Shown piece by piece: positions 42,211 to 51,167 of a stretch of 64,000 bases of DNA. The stretch comes from an uncultured Caulobacteraceae bacterium (GTDB lineage: Bacteria; Pseudomonadota; Alphaproteobacteria; Caulobacterales; Caulobacteraceae). The position numbers and the translations under genes are program-made. The DNA is taken from assembly GCA_903872075.1 (NCBI GenBank), contig CAIQJF010000045.1:1-64000 (forward strand), read 5' to 3'. The notes beneath the pieces were generated by a model. That model searched no databases. It was not told the origin of the DNA and worked only from the letters and a program-made list of their open reading frames with translations. Every line of letters starts with the position of its first letter. Within the stretch, counting starts at the first letter, position 1.

Positions 42211-44172
42211 CTATTTGCCCGCACAAGCGTCCTGGACCGACGAGTCCAGGAACGGCGCCGGGGGGCAGCTCACATAGAGGACGCGGTTGGCCCCGCCGCC
42301 CTGGTTGATTACCAGTTGGTCGGCGCGGATCGCGACCGGGGCGTTGGTGATCGCGGCGCCGGCCCCATGAGCCCCATCGACGCCCAGGAAGCCGATCATG
42401 TCGTCCTGCGTGGTGCCGTCGCCGGAGACGCCGACCGCGCCGACCAGAACGCCGTTACGGTAGATCGGCTCGCCGCCGGCGAAGATCTGGATGCCGTTCT
42501 GCAGCCGGTTCTGACCGCTGACAGCATCAGGCAAGGCCGTGCAGCGGGTCGGCAGAGAGCCGGTCTGGCCGGTGACGAAGGCGACAGCTGTCGCCAGATT
42601 GGTGTCGACAAGCGCGGTCTGGAGACCGGTGGCGAAAACACTCCACTGAGCCACGGGACGGGACAAAGGGCCCGTGGGACCGGAGACCTGACCGTCAGGG
42701 AAATTCGGGCGCGAGAGGCCCGCTATGGCGCGAGCCGAAAAGGCCGTCTTGCCGGTCAAAGCGGTTTGATCGCCGAGGAAGGTCCTGAGGCCCGCGACGA
42801 AGCCCTGGATGTCGGCGCTACGGCCCGGTCCTGCGTCCGAATTTCCCGTCAGATCCGACGCGGCGGCCGCATGGGAAAAGAAGTTCGCGGTGCGCGCCTT
42901 CTGCAGAGAAACGTCGATGCCGAAAATCGGCGCGTCGGGCGAGCGAACGATCCCAAGCGGCGTACCGTTGGTGTCGACCACCGATATCGTGACCTGGGCG
43001 CGGCTGTTGAGCGGACTGCGAATCTGGGCCCGCGCCCGGCTCATGATGGAGAAGGCGTTCTGCAGCACGGCCTGGACTTCGCTGGCCGTCAGCGGGCTCG
43101 CGCCGCCGGGCGAATCCGTCGCGCTGCGGGGATTGAACCGCGCCGAACCGGCGCCATCGGTCAGGATGAAGGCGTCGGGATTGTTGAACTCGGCCGTGGA
43201 GGCCTTGCGGACGCCGGAGGCCTCCGTTCCGTAGGTCTGTCCGGCCACCACGGCGCCGCCGGAGAAGCCCGTGACGGCCACGAGACCACCCACGGCAGAC
43301 CCCAAGGTCGAAAATGCGGGGGCGGAGGCCGGCGATGATTTCAGGATCGCCGCGGTCGCCACTGTATAGATGAGCGATTGACCGCCCGCGGTTATGTTGT
43401 CGGCCGTCGCCCCGGCGGGCGGGTCGAACCCCACGGTGCCCGCCAAGGCGATGGCTTCTTCGCTGACCTGAGTCGGATTGTTTGCCGTGACGTCGGGATC
43501 AAGCCCGTAGTCGGCTGTCGTCTTGACGCCGATGCCGCCAACGACGACCCCGTTCTTGTACAGCGGGAAGCCGCCCGGATCGGCGGAAAGGCCCAGCGGA
43601 GACGGGTGCGGCCCGATGGTCTTGCCCAAGGTCGGGTATTCGAGATCCGAGCAGGGCAGCTGGCTGAACTGCACGCCGAACAGCGGCCCGCTGCCAAGGC
43701 CGACAGTGGCGGGGTTCGGCGGGAAGGTCGGCTGCACGATCTCGCTGGCGGTGCGCGTCGAGAAGGCGTTTCCGCTGGAGGAGAGATAGGCGCCGGTGAT
43801 GGCCTTGGCGATCGCGGCCAGAGCGGCGGGGACCTGGACCGACTGGATATCTATCTGAGTGGATCCGGGACCAGGACGGATGGTGACGTTATTTGGCGCG
43901 CCGACCATCTTGTAGACAGCCAGAACATTGCCCACGCGATCGGTGACCGAGATCACGGCCGGCGTGCCCCGCGCCTGAGCTTCGGCGACGGCCTGAGCGA
44001 TGACCTGCTGCACGTCGGTGGCGGTAAGGGCGACAGCCGCCGGCGCCGTGTAGACGCTCGTCACCGGCGGCTGGGTGACAGGCGTGGTGGAGGAACCACC
44101 GCCGCCGCCGCAACCGGCAAGGGCCAGGGCGCCGCTGGCGACGACGGCGAGATACGGATTGACTGGCCGCAT
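42211..44172 (-). CDS. Lipoprotein with two GlcG/HbpS-like (heme-binding family) domains
   Basis: A 653-residue predicted lipoprotein: PYLAVVASGALALAGCGGGG has lipobox ALAGC. Two copies of a GlcG/HbpS-like fold are visible. The first, from about residue 48, has TATDVQQVIAQAVAEAQARG and VISVTDRVGNVLAVYKM; the second, from about 360, has LTASEVQAVLQNAFSIMSRA and ISVVDTNGTPLGIVRSPDAP. Each is followed by an insert ending GEPIYRNGVLVGAVGVSGDG or a variant of it. HbpS relatives bind heme or respond to redox stress. The heme role is family knowledge, not proven here. It starts at the stop of the pentaheme gene (position 44172 shared) and ends three bases before the barrel gene. Confidence 0.8.
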   Translation of the reverse strand: MRPVNPYLAVVASGALALAGCGGGGGSSTTPVTQPPVTSVYTAPAAVALTATDVQQVIAQAVAEAQARGTPAVISVTDRVGNVLAVYKMVGAPNNVTIRPGPGSTQIDIQSVQVPAALAAIAKAITGAYLSSSGNAFSTRTASEIVQPTFPPNPATVGLGSGPLFGVQFSQLPCSDLEYPTLGKTIGPHPSPLGLSADPGGFPLYKNGVVVGGIGVKTTADYGLDPDVTANNPTQVSEEAIALAGTVGFDPPAGATADNITAGGQSLIYTVATAAILKSSPASAPAFSTLGSAVGGLVAVTGFSGGAVVAGQTYGTEASGVRKASTAEFNNPDAFILTDGAGSARFNPRSATDSPGGASPLTASEVQAVLQNAFSIMSRARAQIRSPLNSRAQVTISVVDTNGTPLGIVRSPDAPIFGIDVSLQKARTANFFSHAAAASDLTGNSDAGPGRSADIQGFVAGLRTFLGDQTALTGKTAFSARAIAGLSRPNFPDGQVSGPTGPLSRPVAQWSVFATGLQTALVDTNLATAVAFVTGQTGSLPTRCTALPDAVSGQNRLQNGIQIFAGGEPIYRNGVLVGAVGVSGDGTTQDDMIGFLGVDGAHGAGAAITNAPVAIRADQLVINQGGGANRVLYVSCPPAPFLDSSVQDACAGK

Positions 44173-45560
44173 CAGCGAAGCGCCCTCACGGCGACCCCGA
44201 TCCGCCCGATTGACGCGCGGAAGTCGGCGGGCCGGTAGCCGTTGGGATCGTTCACCGCCCGATAGGCGCGATCGATATCAGGCCGAAGGGCCCGCGCCCT
44301 GGCCGCATCGACCTCGCCGGCGCTGACCAGATGGTTGAGAAGCGTGTCGATCGCCATCACCGCCTGGGCGCTACCGGTATAGTCGGTGTAGCGATCCGCC
44401 TGGGCGTCGCTTACCACCTGCGCCAGAACAGAGAGGGTCTCGTCCTTGCTGAACTCGTGGCCGGCGAACGCGGCGCCAAGCGCACGCGCGCTTCCGGCCA
44501 GTTGACCCGCAGCGCGGACGGCGGTGGCGCGGTCAGTCGCAAGGGCGACATGGAACGCCCTCACGTTCGACTCGAAGGCCGGGGCCAGCTTCGGCGCGGC
44601 GACCTTGGCCGCCGCCGAGAGCATGATCATGTTCTCGTCATTATAGGGCGCCGTGCCGCTGGGGATCGGCCGGCCCGGGTTCATCACGGCCGTGGGGCGC
44701 ACCTTGGGATCGTCCGAGATCGCCCGGTGACAGCTATGGCAATCGAAGAAGTAGAATTCCGGGAAGGCGCCTTCCTGGCCGTGACGGGCATCGCCGTAGA
44801 GGGTCAGGGAGCGTTCGAGCGCAAGAGCCTGGCCGACGGCCCAAACCTTCACGCCGCTGGGGATCGACTTGCGGCCGGCATAGTTGGCGCCGAGATCATA
44901 GTGCTTCTGGAGGGTGCTGAAGAGGTCGAGTTCAAAGGCGACCCGAGGATGCCCCGCCGACATGATCTCATGGGTCACGAACTGGCCGGGGCCGGCGCCG
45001 CCGAAATGGCAATCGAGGCAAACCGCGGCCCGGGCTTTGGGGTCTTCGAGAGGAATCAATCCCTTGGCGACATTGTCTGAATGCTTCACGCCCATGGCGT
45101 AGTGGCTGGAGAGCCATTCGCCGGCGCCGCCGTGACAGGCTTCGCAACCGACGCCGTCGGAAATCTGGAAGGTCGCCCCGCGCGCCGCGGGGTGGTCGGC
45201 GTGACACCCCAGACAGGCCACAGCATTCTGCGCCTTGCCGAGGCCCAGCCGGGTCGCAATCGCCTGAGCCCTGGGCTCGGTCAGCACCTTCCAGGCACGA
45301 CTGTGCGCGCCGGATGCGCTGGTGTCGTCCTGCCAGGTCTTGATTTCATCATGGCGGATATCCGGCGGCGTCGCGACGGCGCGACCATGGCAGGCCGAAC
45401 CACCGCATGAGGCGACACCCTCGTGCGTCCGCCCCGCCTGGGCGGCAAGAGCGGGCGGCGTGGCCGCGACGAGCATGGCGACGGCCAGCGACAAAGCCGC
45501 TCCGGCCCAACGCAGCCCGGCTCCAATCCTGAATGTTGCGACCGACGTCCCCACCCGCAC
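44172..45560 (-). CDS. Pentaheme c-type cytochrome (cytochrome c554-like)
   Basis: A 462-residue exported cytochrome, signal about residues 15-40 (WAGAALSLAVAMLVAATPPA). Heme sites are SCGGSACHG (a CX4CH motif), ACLGCH, GCEACH, VCLDCH and DCHSCH, all within the first 260 residues. The spacing and the motif GVGCEACHGGAGEWLSSH recall the cytochrome c554/c-prime family. The C-terminal 200 residues are helical and heme-free. It is the first gene of the minus-strand operon (GTG 45560; GTG 45554 is possible), so its upstream region to 45709 should hold the operon promoter. Confidence 0.87.
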   Translation of the reverse strand: MRVGTSVATFRIGAGLRWAGAALSLAVAMLVAATPPALAAQAGRTHEGVASCGGSACHGRAVATPPDIRHDEIKTWQDDTSASGAHSRAWKVLTEPRAQAIATRLGLGKAQNAVACLGCHADHPAARGATFQISDGVGCEACHGGAGEWLSSHYAMGVKHSDNVAKGLIPLEDPKARAAVCLDCHFGGAGPGQFVTHEIMSAGHPRVAFELDLFSTLQKHYDLGANYAGRKSIPSGVKVWAVGQALALERSLTLYGDARHGQEGAFPEFYFFDCHSCHRAISDDPKVRPTAVMNPGRPIPSGTAPYNDENMIMLSAAAKVAAPKLAPAFESNVRAFHVALATDRATAVRAAGQLAGSARALGAAFAGHEFSKDETLSVLAQVVSDAQADRYTDYTGSAQAVMAIDTLLNHLVSAGEVDAARARALRPDIDRAYRAVNDPNGYRPADFRASIGRIGVAVRALR

Positions 45561-45711
45561 GCCCCCGGCAAGTCCGATACTTCACGACCGAACGTTCAAA
45601 TCAACTAACAGCAATCCTTCGGTTTCGAAAGCCGCTGTCTAGCGCCTTCTTGTGGTTTGCCTGTCGAATTGTTGCAATTTTCAGGCAACCCCAGCGTCCG
45701 CCGCCAACGAA

Positions 45712-45737
45712 AAAGGGCCGCCTCGCGGCGGCCCTTT
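45712..45737 (-). terminator. Rho-independent terminator of the PEP-CTERM gene
   Basis: A perfect 11-bp stem AAAGGGCCGCC / GGCGGCCCTTT (45712-45722 and 45727-45737) around the loop TCGC, followed on the minus strand by a run of five T. It is 25 bp past the PEP-CTERM stop and insulates that gene from the cytochrome operon that starts at 45560. Confidence 0.92.
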
Positions 45738-45761
45738 CCCGATTTTAAACGGCTGATGGGT

Positions 45762-47498
45762 TCAGGCGGCGGTCGCGACTGTCTTGGCGCGGCGACGGGC
45801 CATACCGCCGACGAGGCCGACACCCAGGAGCATCATCGTCCAGGTCGCCGGCTCGGGCACCGCCGAGAGAGTCACCTGCGAAATCCAGGTGCCCCAGCGG
45901 GTGCCGCCGGTGCCACCCGGGTGGCCGTTGGCGGCATTGTTCGGCTCACGCGCGAATTCGCCGATGACCCAGAAGTCCTGGCTGTTGTTCGGGTCAACCG
46001 TCACCTGGGCATAGTCGCCCCAGCGTTGGCGACCAACGGCGTGCTGACCGTCGACCGAACCATTGTGGTAGTCGGCGGTCGGGCTCACGTGCAGCAGGAA
46101 GGTGCCCGTGTGGTAGAGCGCGCCGCTGGCCAGTCCGCCAAAGGTCTCCGCGAACAGGCTGATGTTGCCATCCGACGGATCCGAACCGGACCGATCGTAG
46201 CCGATCACGACCTGGCCCGCGGCGTTCACCGCGATCGAGCCCTGGAAGTAGTCGTGGACGCCGTCGCCGATGATGCCCTGCTGGATCAAGGCGCCCGTCG
46301 CCGCGTCGGAAACCGTCCACACCAGCTGGGTGTGATCGCCGCCGACCGGCGTCGTGGTGTGGATGGCGTAGATATGGCCGTTGGCTTCGTAGGTGATGCT
46401 GGAAGTACGGTCGTCCAGCGTGTCGACGACGCGCGGGTTGAGAGCGCTGGGCTGACGGGCCGGACCGTTGCCATCATAGGGTGTGGTGCCCAGATAGGTG
46501 ATGTTGTTCAGGGTCGCGATCGGCGTGCCCGGATTATTGACGCTGTATTGCAGCAGGTCAGGACCGAGGTTGCTGGCGGCGATGATCTTGCCGGTGTCGG
46601 TCCCATTGACTTGATTCACGCCCTGGATGGCGTAGCCGCGGTCGTCACCGGCCAGGATCGCGCCGAGCGGATTGACGAACTGCTTCAGGCTCGCGGTCGT
46701 CGGCGCGCCGGGCGTCCCGAACAGGTCGGAGCGCTTGATCACGTTCAGGGTCTCGCCCTGGTAGCTGCCGCCGGCGCTGAAGTCGTTGGTGCCGATATAG
46801 ACGGCCGCGCCGTCGATCGCGAGGGTCGGATAGTCGGCGATGCCGCCGGAATGGCCGACGAACGAGGTCGCGTGCCAGGTTCCGGTGGCGTCCGAGGTGT
46901 CAGACACAGCGATCTGAATGGTCGAGAGATTCGCGGCGAACGACGCCACGATCCACTTCTGCGAGGTGGCGTCGAACAGGACGCGCGCGTCGCCGTTATT
47001 CAGTTGCACGCCACCCGACGTGATCACCGTACCGCCGGCGGCGACCCAGAAGGCCGCGTCGGAAACGATCTTGGTGCGGGCGCCGGTGGTCTTGTCGAAC
47101 ACGGCGTAGCCGCCGTTGGTGGTTTCCATGAACTGCGTCGCGCCGATCGCGCCGTTGGTGTCCGGCGGGATGAAGCTGAAGCCCGAATTCAGCGCGCGGG
47201 TGTCGTACTGCGACACGCCTTCGAAGCTGAGCCCGATCGAAGCCGCCTGCGGATTGCCGCTGATGATATGGCTGCCGCCGCTCTGGAAGGTCTGGGAAAC
47301 CGAGCCTGTGAACGGCTGCGACAGCACCGGGCCCAGGACTTCCTGATCGTCCGGGCCGATCAAAGCCATGTGCTCGTAGTCCAGAACGCCGGGCCCATCG
47401 GTGTTCGCGATGGCGCTGGAGGCCATCACGGTCAAGGCCGACGAGGCCATGAGCGCCAGGACAGTGGCTCGGACAGCGGCTGTACGCGCGTACTTCAT
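45762..47498 (-). CDS. PEP-CTERM sorting-domain secreted protein
   Basis: A 578-residue protein with a signal peptide (MKYARTAAVRATVLALMASS). A large extracellular region has repeats reminiscent of a beta-propeller (PDTNGAIGATQFMETTNGGY, DARVLFDATSQKWIVASFA, DYFQGSIAVNAAGQVVIGYD). The C-terminal tripartite anchor VPEPATWTMMLLGVGLVGG then MARRR is the PEP-CTERM signal, processed by an exosortase in organisms that have one. It is a single transcription unit with a strong terminator. Its function is unknown; surface attachment or exopolysaccharide association is the family guess. Confidence 0.9.
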   Translation of the reverse strand: MKYARTAAVRATVLALMASSALTVMASSAIANTDGPGVLDYEHMALIGPDDQEVLGPVLSQPFTGSVSQTFQSGGSHIISGNPQAASIGLSFEGVSQYDTRALNSGFSFIPPDTNGAIGATQFMETTNGGYAVFDKTTGARTKIVSDAAFWVAAGGTVITSGGVQLNNGDARVLFDATSQKWIVASFAANLSTIQIAVSDTSDATGTWHATSFVGHSGGIADYPTLAIDGAAVYIGTNDFSAGGSYQGETLNVIKRSDLFGTPGAPTTASLKQFVNPLGAILAGDDRGYAIQGVNQVNGTDTGKIIAASNLGPDLLQYSVNNPGTPIATLNNITYLGTTPYDGNGPARQPSALNPRVVDTLDDRTSSITYEANGHIYAIHTTTPVGGDHTQLVWTVSDAATGALIQQGIIGDGVHDYFQGSIAVNAAGQVVIGYDRSGSDPSDGNISLFAETFGGLASGALYHTGTFLLHVSPTADYHNGSVDGQHAVGRQRWGDYAQVTVDPNNSQDFWVIGEFAREPNNAANGHPGGTGGTRWGTWISQVTLSAVPEPATWTMMLLGVGLVGGMARRRAKTVATAA

Positions 47499-47604
47499 TT
47501 ATTCCCCTTGGGTTTGTTGCGCCGGCGTTTCACGGGCGACCGATTGTGCTGAAATTACGCTCTTCGATTTACGCCGCCTTGTCTAGGGCGAAATGGTGAC
47601 GCGG

Positions 47605-47853
47605 CTATTTGTCCACCTTTTTGGGCGAAAGCATCATTGGTAAGTATTTCATGGGCTTACGTGTGACAGGATTGACACACGTGCGACGGCGCGGCGGCGA
47701 CGCAGGCGGTTTGGCGGCCTTTGCCGGACTGGAAGCCGCCTGCGGACAGTTCAATGGCCTCTCGTCAGGACCGAGCAGACAGGGCGCGGCGCCCGCCGAA
47801 CCGGAAATAGCCATCGAGAGCACGAGCAGGAACGTCGAGCACGCGAGTCTCAT
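47605..47853 (-). CDS. Small secreted cysteine-containing protein, unknown
   Basis: An 82-residue protein. MRLACSTFLLVLSMAISGSA is a signal peptide with cleavage near AGAAP. The short mature part has three cysteines (APCLLGPDE, PLNCPQAA, RTCVNPVTRK) and a Pro/Ala/Lys linker. The ATG at 47853 is chosen because the hydrophobic signal starts there; the frame extends to 47988 without signal character. The family is not recognised. Its upstream gap is shared with the divergent enoyl-CoA hydratase gene. Confidence 0.6.
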   Translation of the reverse strand: MRLACSTFLLVLSMAISGSAGAAPCLLGPDERPLNCPQAASSPAKAAKPPASPPRRRTCVNPVTRKPMKYLPMMLSPKKVDK

Positions 47854-48044
47854 GGGAATTGCTCCACAACCGGCAAGCGCCTTGTCGGCCCGACCAGCCG
47901 TACCACGCCACTGCCGCCTAAGCCTCGATTTCCGACACAGCGACCCTGTTGAACGTGCTGGGTCTTGGCTATGAAAGCGGGAAACCATCTCCCGGAGGGC
48001 CGCGCCAGCGACGCCATCCGCGACTCGAAACAGGGAAACGCCAC

Positions 48045-48878
48045 ATGACCGAAGACGCTCTGATTCTGATCGACGACCCCGCCCCCTTTGTGCGTCGCCT
48101 GACCTTGAACCGTCCCGCCAAGCGCAACGCCCTCTCCAACCAGCTCCGGGGCGAGCTGTTCGCGGCCCTGGAGGCGGCCGACCGGGACGCCGAGGTGCGG
48201 GTGATCGTCATCCGCGGCGCCGGGACATGCTTCTCATCCGGCTACGACCTGGCGGGCGTCGGCCGCCTGCCCTTCCACACCTCGGGCAATCAGGGCCAAT
48301 GGGCCCGGCATGTGGTGGAAGGTTGTTTCCGCATGTGGGACATGGCCAAGCCGATCATCGCCCAGGTGCATGGCTGGTGCCTGGCCGGCGGCAGCGAACT
48401 CGCCTTCGCGTGCGATCTTGTCTACGTCGCCGAGGACGCTCAGATCGGCTATCCGGCCGTGCGCACCATGTCGCCGCCCGACAATCAGTACCACGCCTGG
48501 ATCATGGGCATGCGCGCGGCGATGGAACTGATGCTCACCGGCGACTCGATCAGCGGTCTCGAGGCCGTGCGCCTCGGCTACGCCAACCGCGCCTGGCCCG
48601 TTGAACAGCTTGAAGCCGAAACCCTGGCCATGGCCAGCCGCATCGCCAAGCTCGATCCGGAACTGGCCCAGCTCAACAAGCGGCTGGTACATCGCCAGAT
48701 GGAGGCCATGGGCATGCGGGCGGGCCTGCGCGCCGGCACGGACCTCCACGCCCTCGGCTGGCATACGAACGCTTCGCGCGAATACATGGCCGTGATGCGC
48801 GAGGGTGTGAAAAAGGCGCTCGACACCCGAGACTCGACGTTCGGCGACTACCGGACCGGCCCGAAGAAGGACGCCTGA
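48045..48878 (+). CDS. Enoyl-CoA hydratase/isomerase family protein
   Basis: A 277-residue crotonase-fold enzyme acting on CoA thioesters. The oxyanion-hole segments are present: GTCFSSGYDLAGVG near residue 65 and VHGWCLAGGSELAFACDLVY near 112. The crotonase catalytic Glu positions are not both obvious (IGYPAVRTMSPPDNQY), so the reaction could be hydration, isomerisation or hydrolysis. The start at 48045 has AGGGAA nine bases upstream; the open frame to 47949 is not family-like. It is followed by an alpha/beta hydrolase 14 bp downstream, suggesting a CoA-ester or lipid pathway. Confidence 0.9.
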   Translation: MTEDALILIDDPAPFVRRLTLNRPAKRNALSNQLRGELFAALEAADRDAEVRVIVIRGAGTCFSSGYDLAGVGRLPFHTSGNQGQWARHVVEGCFRMWDMAKPIIAQVHGWCLAGGSELAFACDLVYVAEDAQIGYPAVRTMSPPDNQYHAWIMGMRAAMELMLTGDSISGLEAVRLGYANRAWPVEQLEAETLAMASRIAKLDPELAQLNKRLVHRQMEAMGMRAGLRAGTDLHALGWHTNASREYMAVMREGVKKALDTRDSTFGDYRTGPKKDA

Positions 48879-48892
48879 GGCGTATCGAACCC

Positions 48893-49744
48893 ATGGCCTT
48901 CGCCCAGCTTTCCAAGGTCCGCCTGGAATATCTTCCACAGGGCCACGGCCCCGAGAGGGTGGTGTTCCTGCACGGGTTCCAGGCGTCGGCCCGTATCTGG
49001 CAGGTCGTGCAGGAGGCCCTGCCAGCTGATCGCTACACCTCCGTCGCGATCAACAATCGCGGCGCGGGCGGCTCGGATGCGCCGCCCGACGAGGCTGATT
49101 TCAGCAACGAGCACATCGCCGCCGACGCCCATGAGCTGGCGGTCAGCCTTGGCTGGTCCGACTTCACTCTGGTCGGCCATTCCCTGGGGGGCGCCACCGC
49201 CGCCCAGTTCGCCGTGGACCATCCGGAACTGCTGAAAGGGCTGGTGCTGCTCGACCCAGCCGATCCAGACGGCAGACCGATCCCCGGCGGCGAGGCCGGC
49301 ATCGATGCGGTGATCGATCGGGCCATGGCGGCGCGGCGAACCCAGGCGGAATCCGGAGACGCCGGCGACGGCGTCGACGCCACGGGAGCTGGCCTGCCGC
49401 CTGAGGTGCTGCGCCAGCTGGCGGCCGACATGCGGGCGGCCCCGGAGCGCCGGCTGCGCGGGTCAATGCGATCGATGTTCAACATCCGGATCGGCGATCG
49501 TCTCAAATCCCTGCCGATGCCTGTCCTCCTCGCGGCCGGCGACATCGATGAGCTCATCCCCCTGAGCAATATGCTGGCGACCTGGGGCAAGCTGCCCAAG
49601 GGCAGCGGTCTGCACGTCTGGCACGGCGTCGGGCACTCACCGAACATGGACTGCCCGCTTGAGCTCGCGGCACTGCTGCGGTCCTTCATCGAGACGACAA
49701 TCCCCGCGCGCCGGGCGGCGGGGGCTGCAGGGCCGCGGGGATGA
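48893..49744 (+). CDS. Alpha/beta hydrolase
   Basis: A 283-residue cytoplasmic hydrolase. FLHGFQASARIW supplies the oxyanion HG, the nucleophile elbow is LVGHSLGG (Ser near residue 98), the acid is probably the Asp of AAGDIDELIPL, and the base is the His of HGVGHSPNMD (near 246). The arrangement is that of esterases and epoxide- or ester-cleaving enzymes; the substrate is unknown. It overlaps the following PH-domain gene by four bases and follows the enoyl-CoA hydratase closely. Confidence 0.9.
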   Translation: MAFAQLSKVRLEYLPQGHGPERVVFLHGFQASARIWQVVQEALPADRYTSVAINNRGAGGSDAPPDEADFSNEHIAADAHELAVSLGWSDFTLVGHSLGGATAAQFAVDHPELLKGLVLLDPADPDGRPIPGGEAGIDAVIDRAMAARRTQAESGDAGDGVDATGAGLPPEVLRQLAADMRAAPERRLRGSMRSMFNIRIGDRLKSLPMPVLLAAGDIDELIPLSNMLATWGKLPKGSGLHVWHGVGHSPNMDCPLELAALLRSFIETTIPARRAAGAAGPRG

Positions 49745-50208
49745 GCTATGCCGAACGCGTCCTGCAACCCGGCGAGGCCATCGTCTATCGCGCCCGGCTT
49801 CACTGGATCATGATGGCGCCGGGGATTGCCCTGACCGTGATCTCCACGCTTCTGAGCATCCTGGCGGCCGTCAAAGCCCCGCCGGACCTGCGGACGGCGG
49901 GGCTGGGCCTGTCGCTGATCCTGTTTCTGGTCGGCGGTTCTCAGCTGCTGACGGCCTGGCTGAAGCGGCTGTCCACGGAGATCATCGTCACCAGCCGACG
50001 GATCATCGTAAAGACCGGCCTGATCGGCCGGCGGTCGATCGAAATGAACGTCGACAAGGTCGAGAGTGTCCTGGTGAATCAGGACGTGCTCGGGCGCATA
50101 CTCGACTACGGCACCCTGATCATCCGCGGCGTCGGCGCAGGACTCGAACCCGTCGCCAACGTCGCGGCGCCGCTTGAGTTTCACCGGCACGTGAACGCCG
50201 GGGGCTAG
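49741..50208 (+). CDS. Membrane protein with bacterial PH domain (bPH2/DUF304)
   Basis: A 155-residue protein: short N-terminus (MSYAERVLQPGEAIVYRARL), two membrane helices (WIMMAPGIALTVISTLLSIL and GLGLSLILFLVGGSQLLTA), then a PH-like domain with EIIVTSRRIIVKTGLIGRRS and LEMNVDKVESV-like sequence through DYGTLIIRGVG. The family is widespread and largely uncharacterised. Its ATG at 49741 overlaps the hydrolase stop (ATGA). It is convergent with the SDR gene. Confidence 0.88.
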   Translation: MSYAERVLQPGEAIVYRARLHWIMMAPGIALTVISTLLSILAAVKAPPDLRTAGLGLSLILFLVGGSQLLTAWLKRLSTEIIVTSRRIIVKTGLIGRRSIEMNVDKVESVLVNQDVLGRILDYGTLIIRGVGAGLEPVANVAAPLEFHRHVNAGG

Positions 50209-50229
50209 ACAGCCCCCTCAGCCACAGGC

Positions 50230-51078
50230 TCAGCGCCGCGGCTCACGCCCGCGGATCTGATCGAACCCCTGACGGATGCCCGCAAACCGCGCCTCGATGA
50301 ACGGCTCGAATTCGTTGTCGGTGAAGATGTAGGCCCAGTCGTTCTCCACGCCTTCGCGCACCAGCTCACCGACGTAAAGCGGGTCGATGCCGCCCGCGAT
50401 GCGCTCCCGGATCGCCTTGAGCGCCTCGACCGGGTCGCCGGACGCAGGGCTGGCCGGCGTCACGCCGCTGAAGCGCTCAGGCAGGTTTCGCGTTGAGTCG
50501 ATGATCTGCGTGCGAATGAAGCCAGGGCAGAGAACCGAGACGCCGATCCCCCGCGGCGCGAGTTCGACGCGGAGGCCCTCCGAGAGGGCGACCACCCCGT
50601 ATTTGGTGACGTTGTAGGGTCCGCCGTTGCCGGAAATCAGGCCGGCGATGGAAGCCGTATTGACGATCTGACCGCCCTCGCCGTGCGATTCCATCAGGGG
50701 GCCGAAAATCTCGACGCCCCAGATCACCGCCATGAGATTGACGCCGATCGTCCAGTTCCAGGAGGCGTCGGTCCAGACGCCGTAGCCGCCGCCGCCGGTG
50801 ACGCCGGCATTGTTCACCAGAATGTGGATCTTGCCGTAGCGCGCGACAGCGGCGTCGGCGGCGGCCTGCAACTCCGACTTCAGCGACACGTCGGCGCGCA
50901 CGCCCTCCACGTCGGCGTTCGTCTGGCGAAGCCCCTCTACCGCCTTGGCCAGAGCGCCCTCCTCAATGTCGCACATCATCACCTTCACCCCGGCCTGCGC
51001 CAGAGCCGTGGCGATGCCCAGACCGATGCCCGAGGCGGCGCCCGTGACAACGGCGGTCTTGCCGGCCAGATCCTTCAT
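50230..51078 (-). CDS. Short-chain dehydrogenase/reductase
   Basis: A 282-residue classical SDR that oxidises or reduces an alcohol/ketone with NAD(P). The cofactor motif is TGAASGIGLGIA near residue 13 and NNAGVTGGG follows near 88. The catalytic Ser is in VNTASIAGL and the YxxxK pair is YNVTKYG near 160. The Asp in MMCDIEEG after beta-2 suggests NAD preference. The C-terminal part is longer than minimal SDRs. A single gene; substrate unknown. Confidence 0.93.
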   Translation of the reverse strand: MKDLAGKTAVVTGAASGIGLGIATALAQAGVKVMMCDIEEGALAKAVEGLRQTNADVEGVRADVSLKSELQAAADAAVARYGKIHILVNNAGVTGGGGYGVWTDASWNWTIGVNLMAVIWGVEIFGPLMESHGEGGQIVNTASIAGLISGNGGPYNVTKYGVVALSEGLRVELAPRGIGVSVLCPGFIRTQIIDSTRNLPERFSGVTPASPASGDPVEALKAIRERIAGGIDPLYVGELVREGVENDWAYIFTDNEFEPFIEARFAGIRQGFDQIRGREPRR

Positions 51079-51167
51079 TATCGCGTCTCCCGCTCACGCC
51101 GCTCGGGGCGTTTCACGGCCGACGATAAACCGCCCGTGACGCCAAGGCCACGGGCGGGAGCCCGGGA

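Noticed and set aside
40903..43338. An 811-codon open frame on the plus strand
   Set aside because: Antisense to the barrel and GlcG-like genes, of low-complexity composition, with no motif; a shadow of real genes.
45657..47552. A 631-codon open frame on the plus strand
   Set aside because: Antisense to the PEP-CTERM gene, crossing its terminator; composition not protein-like.
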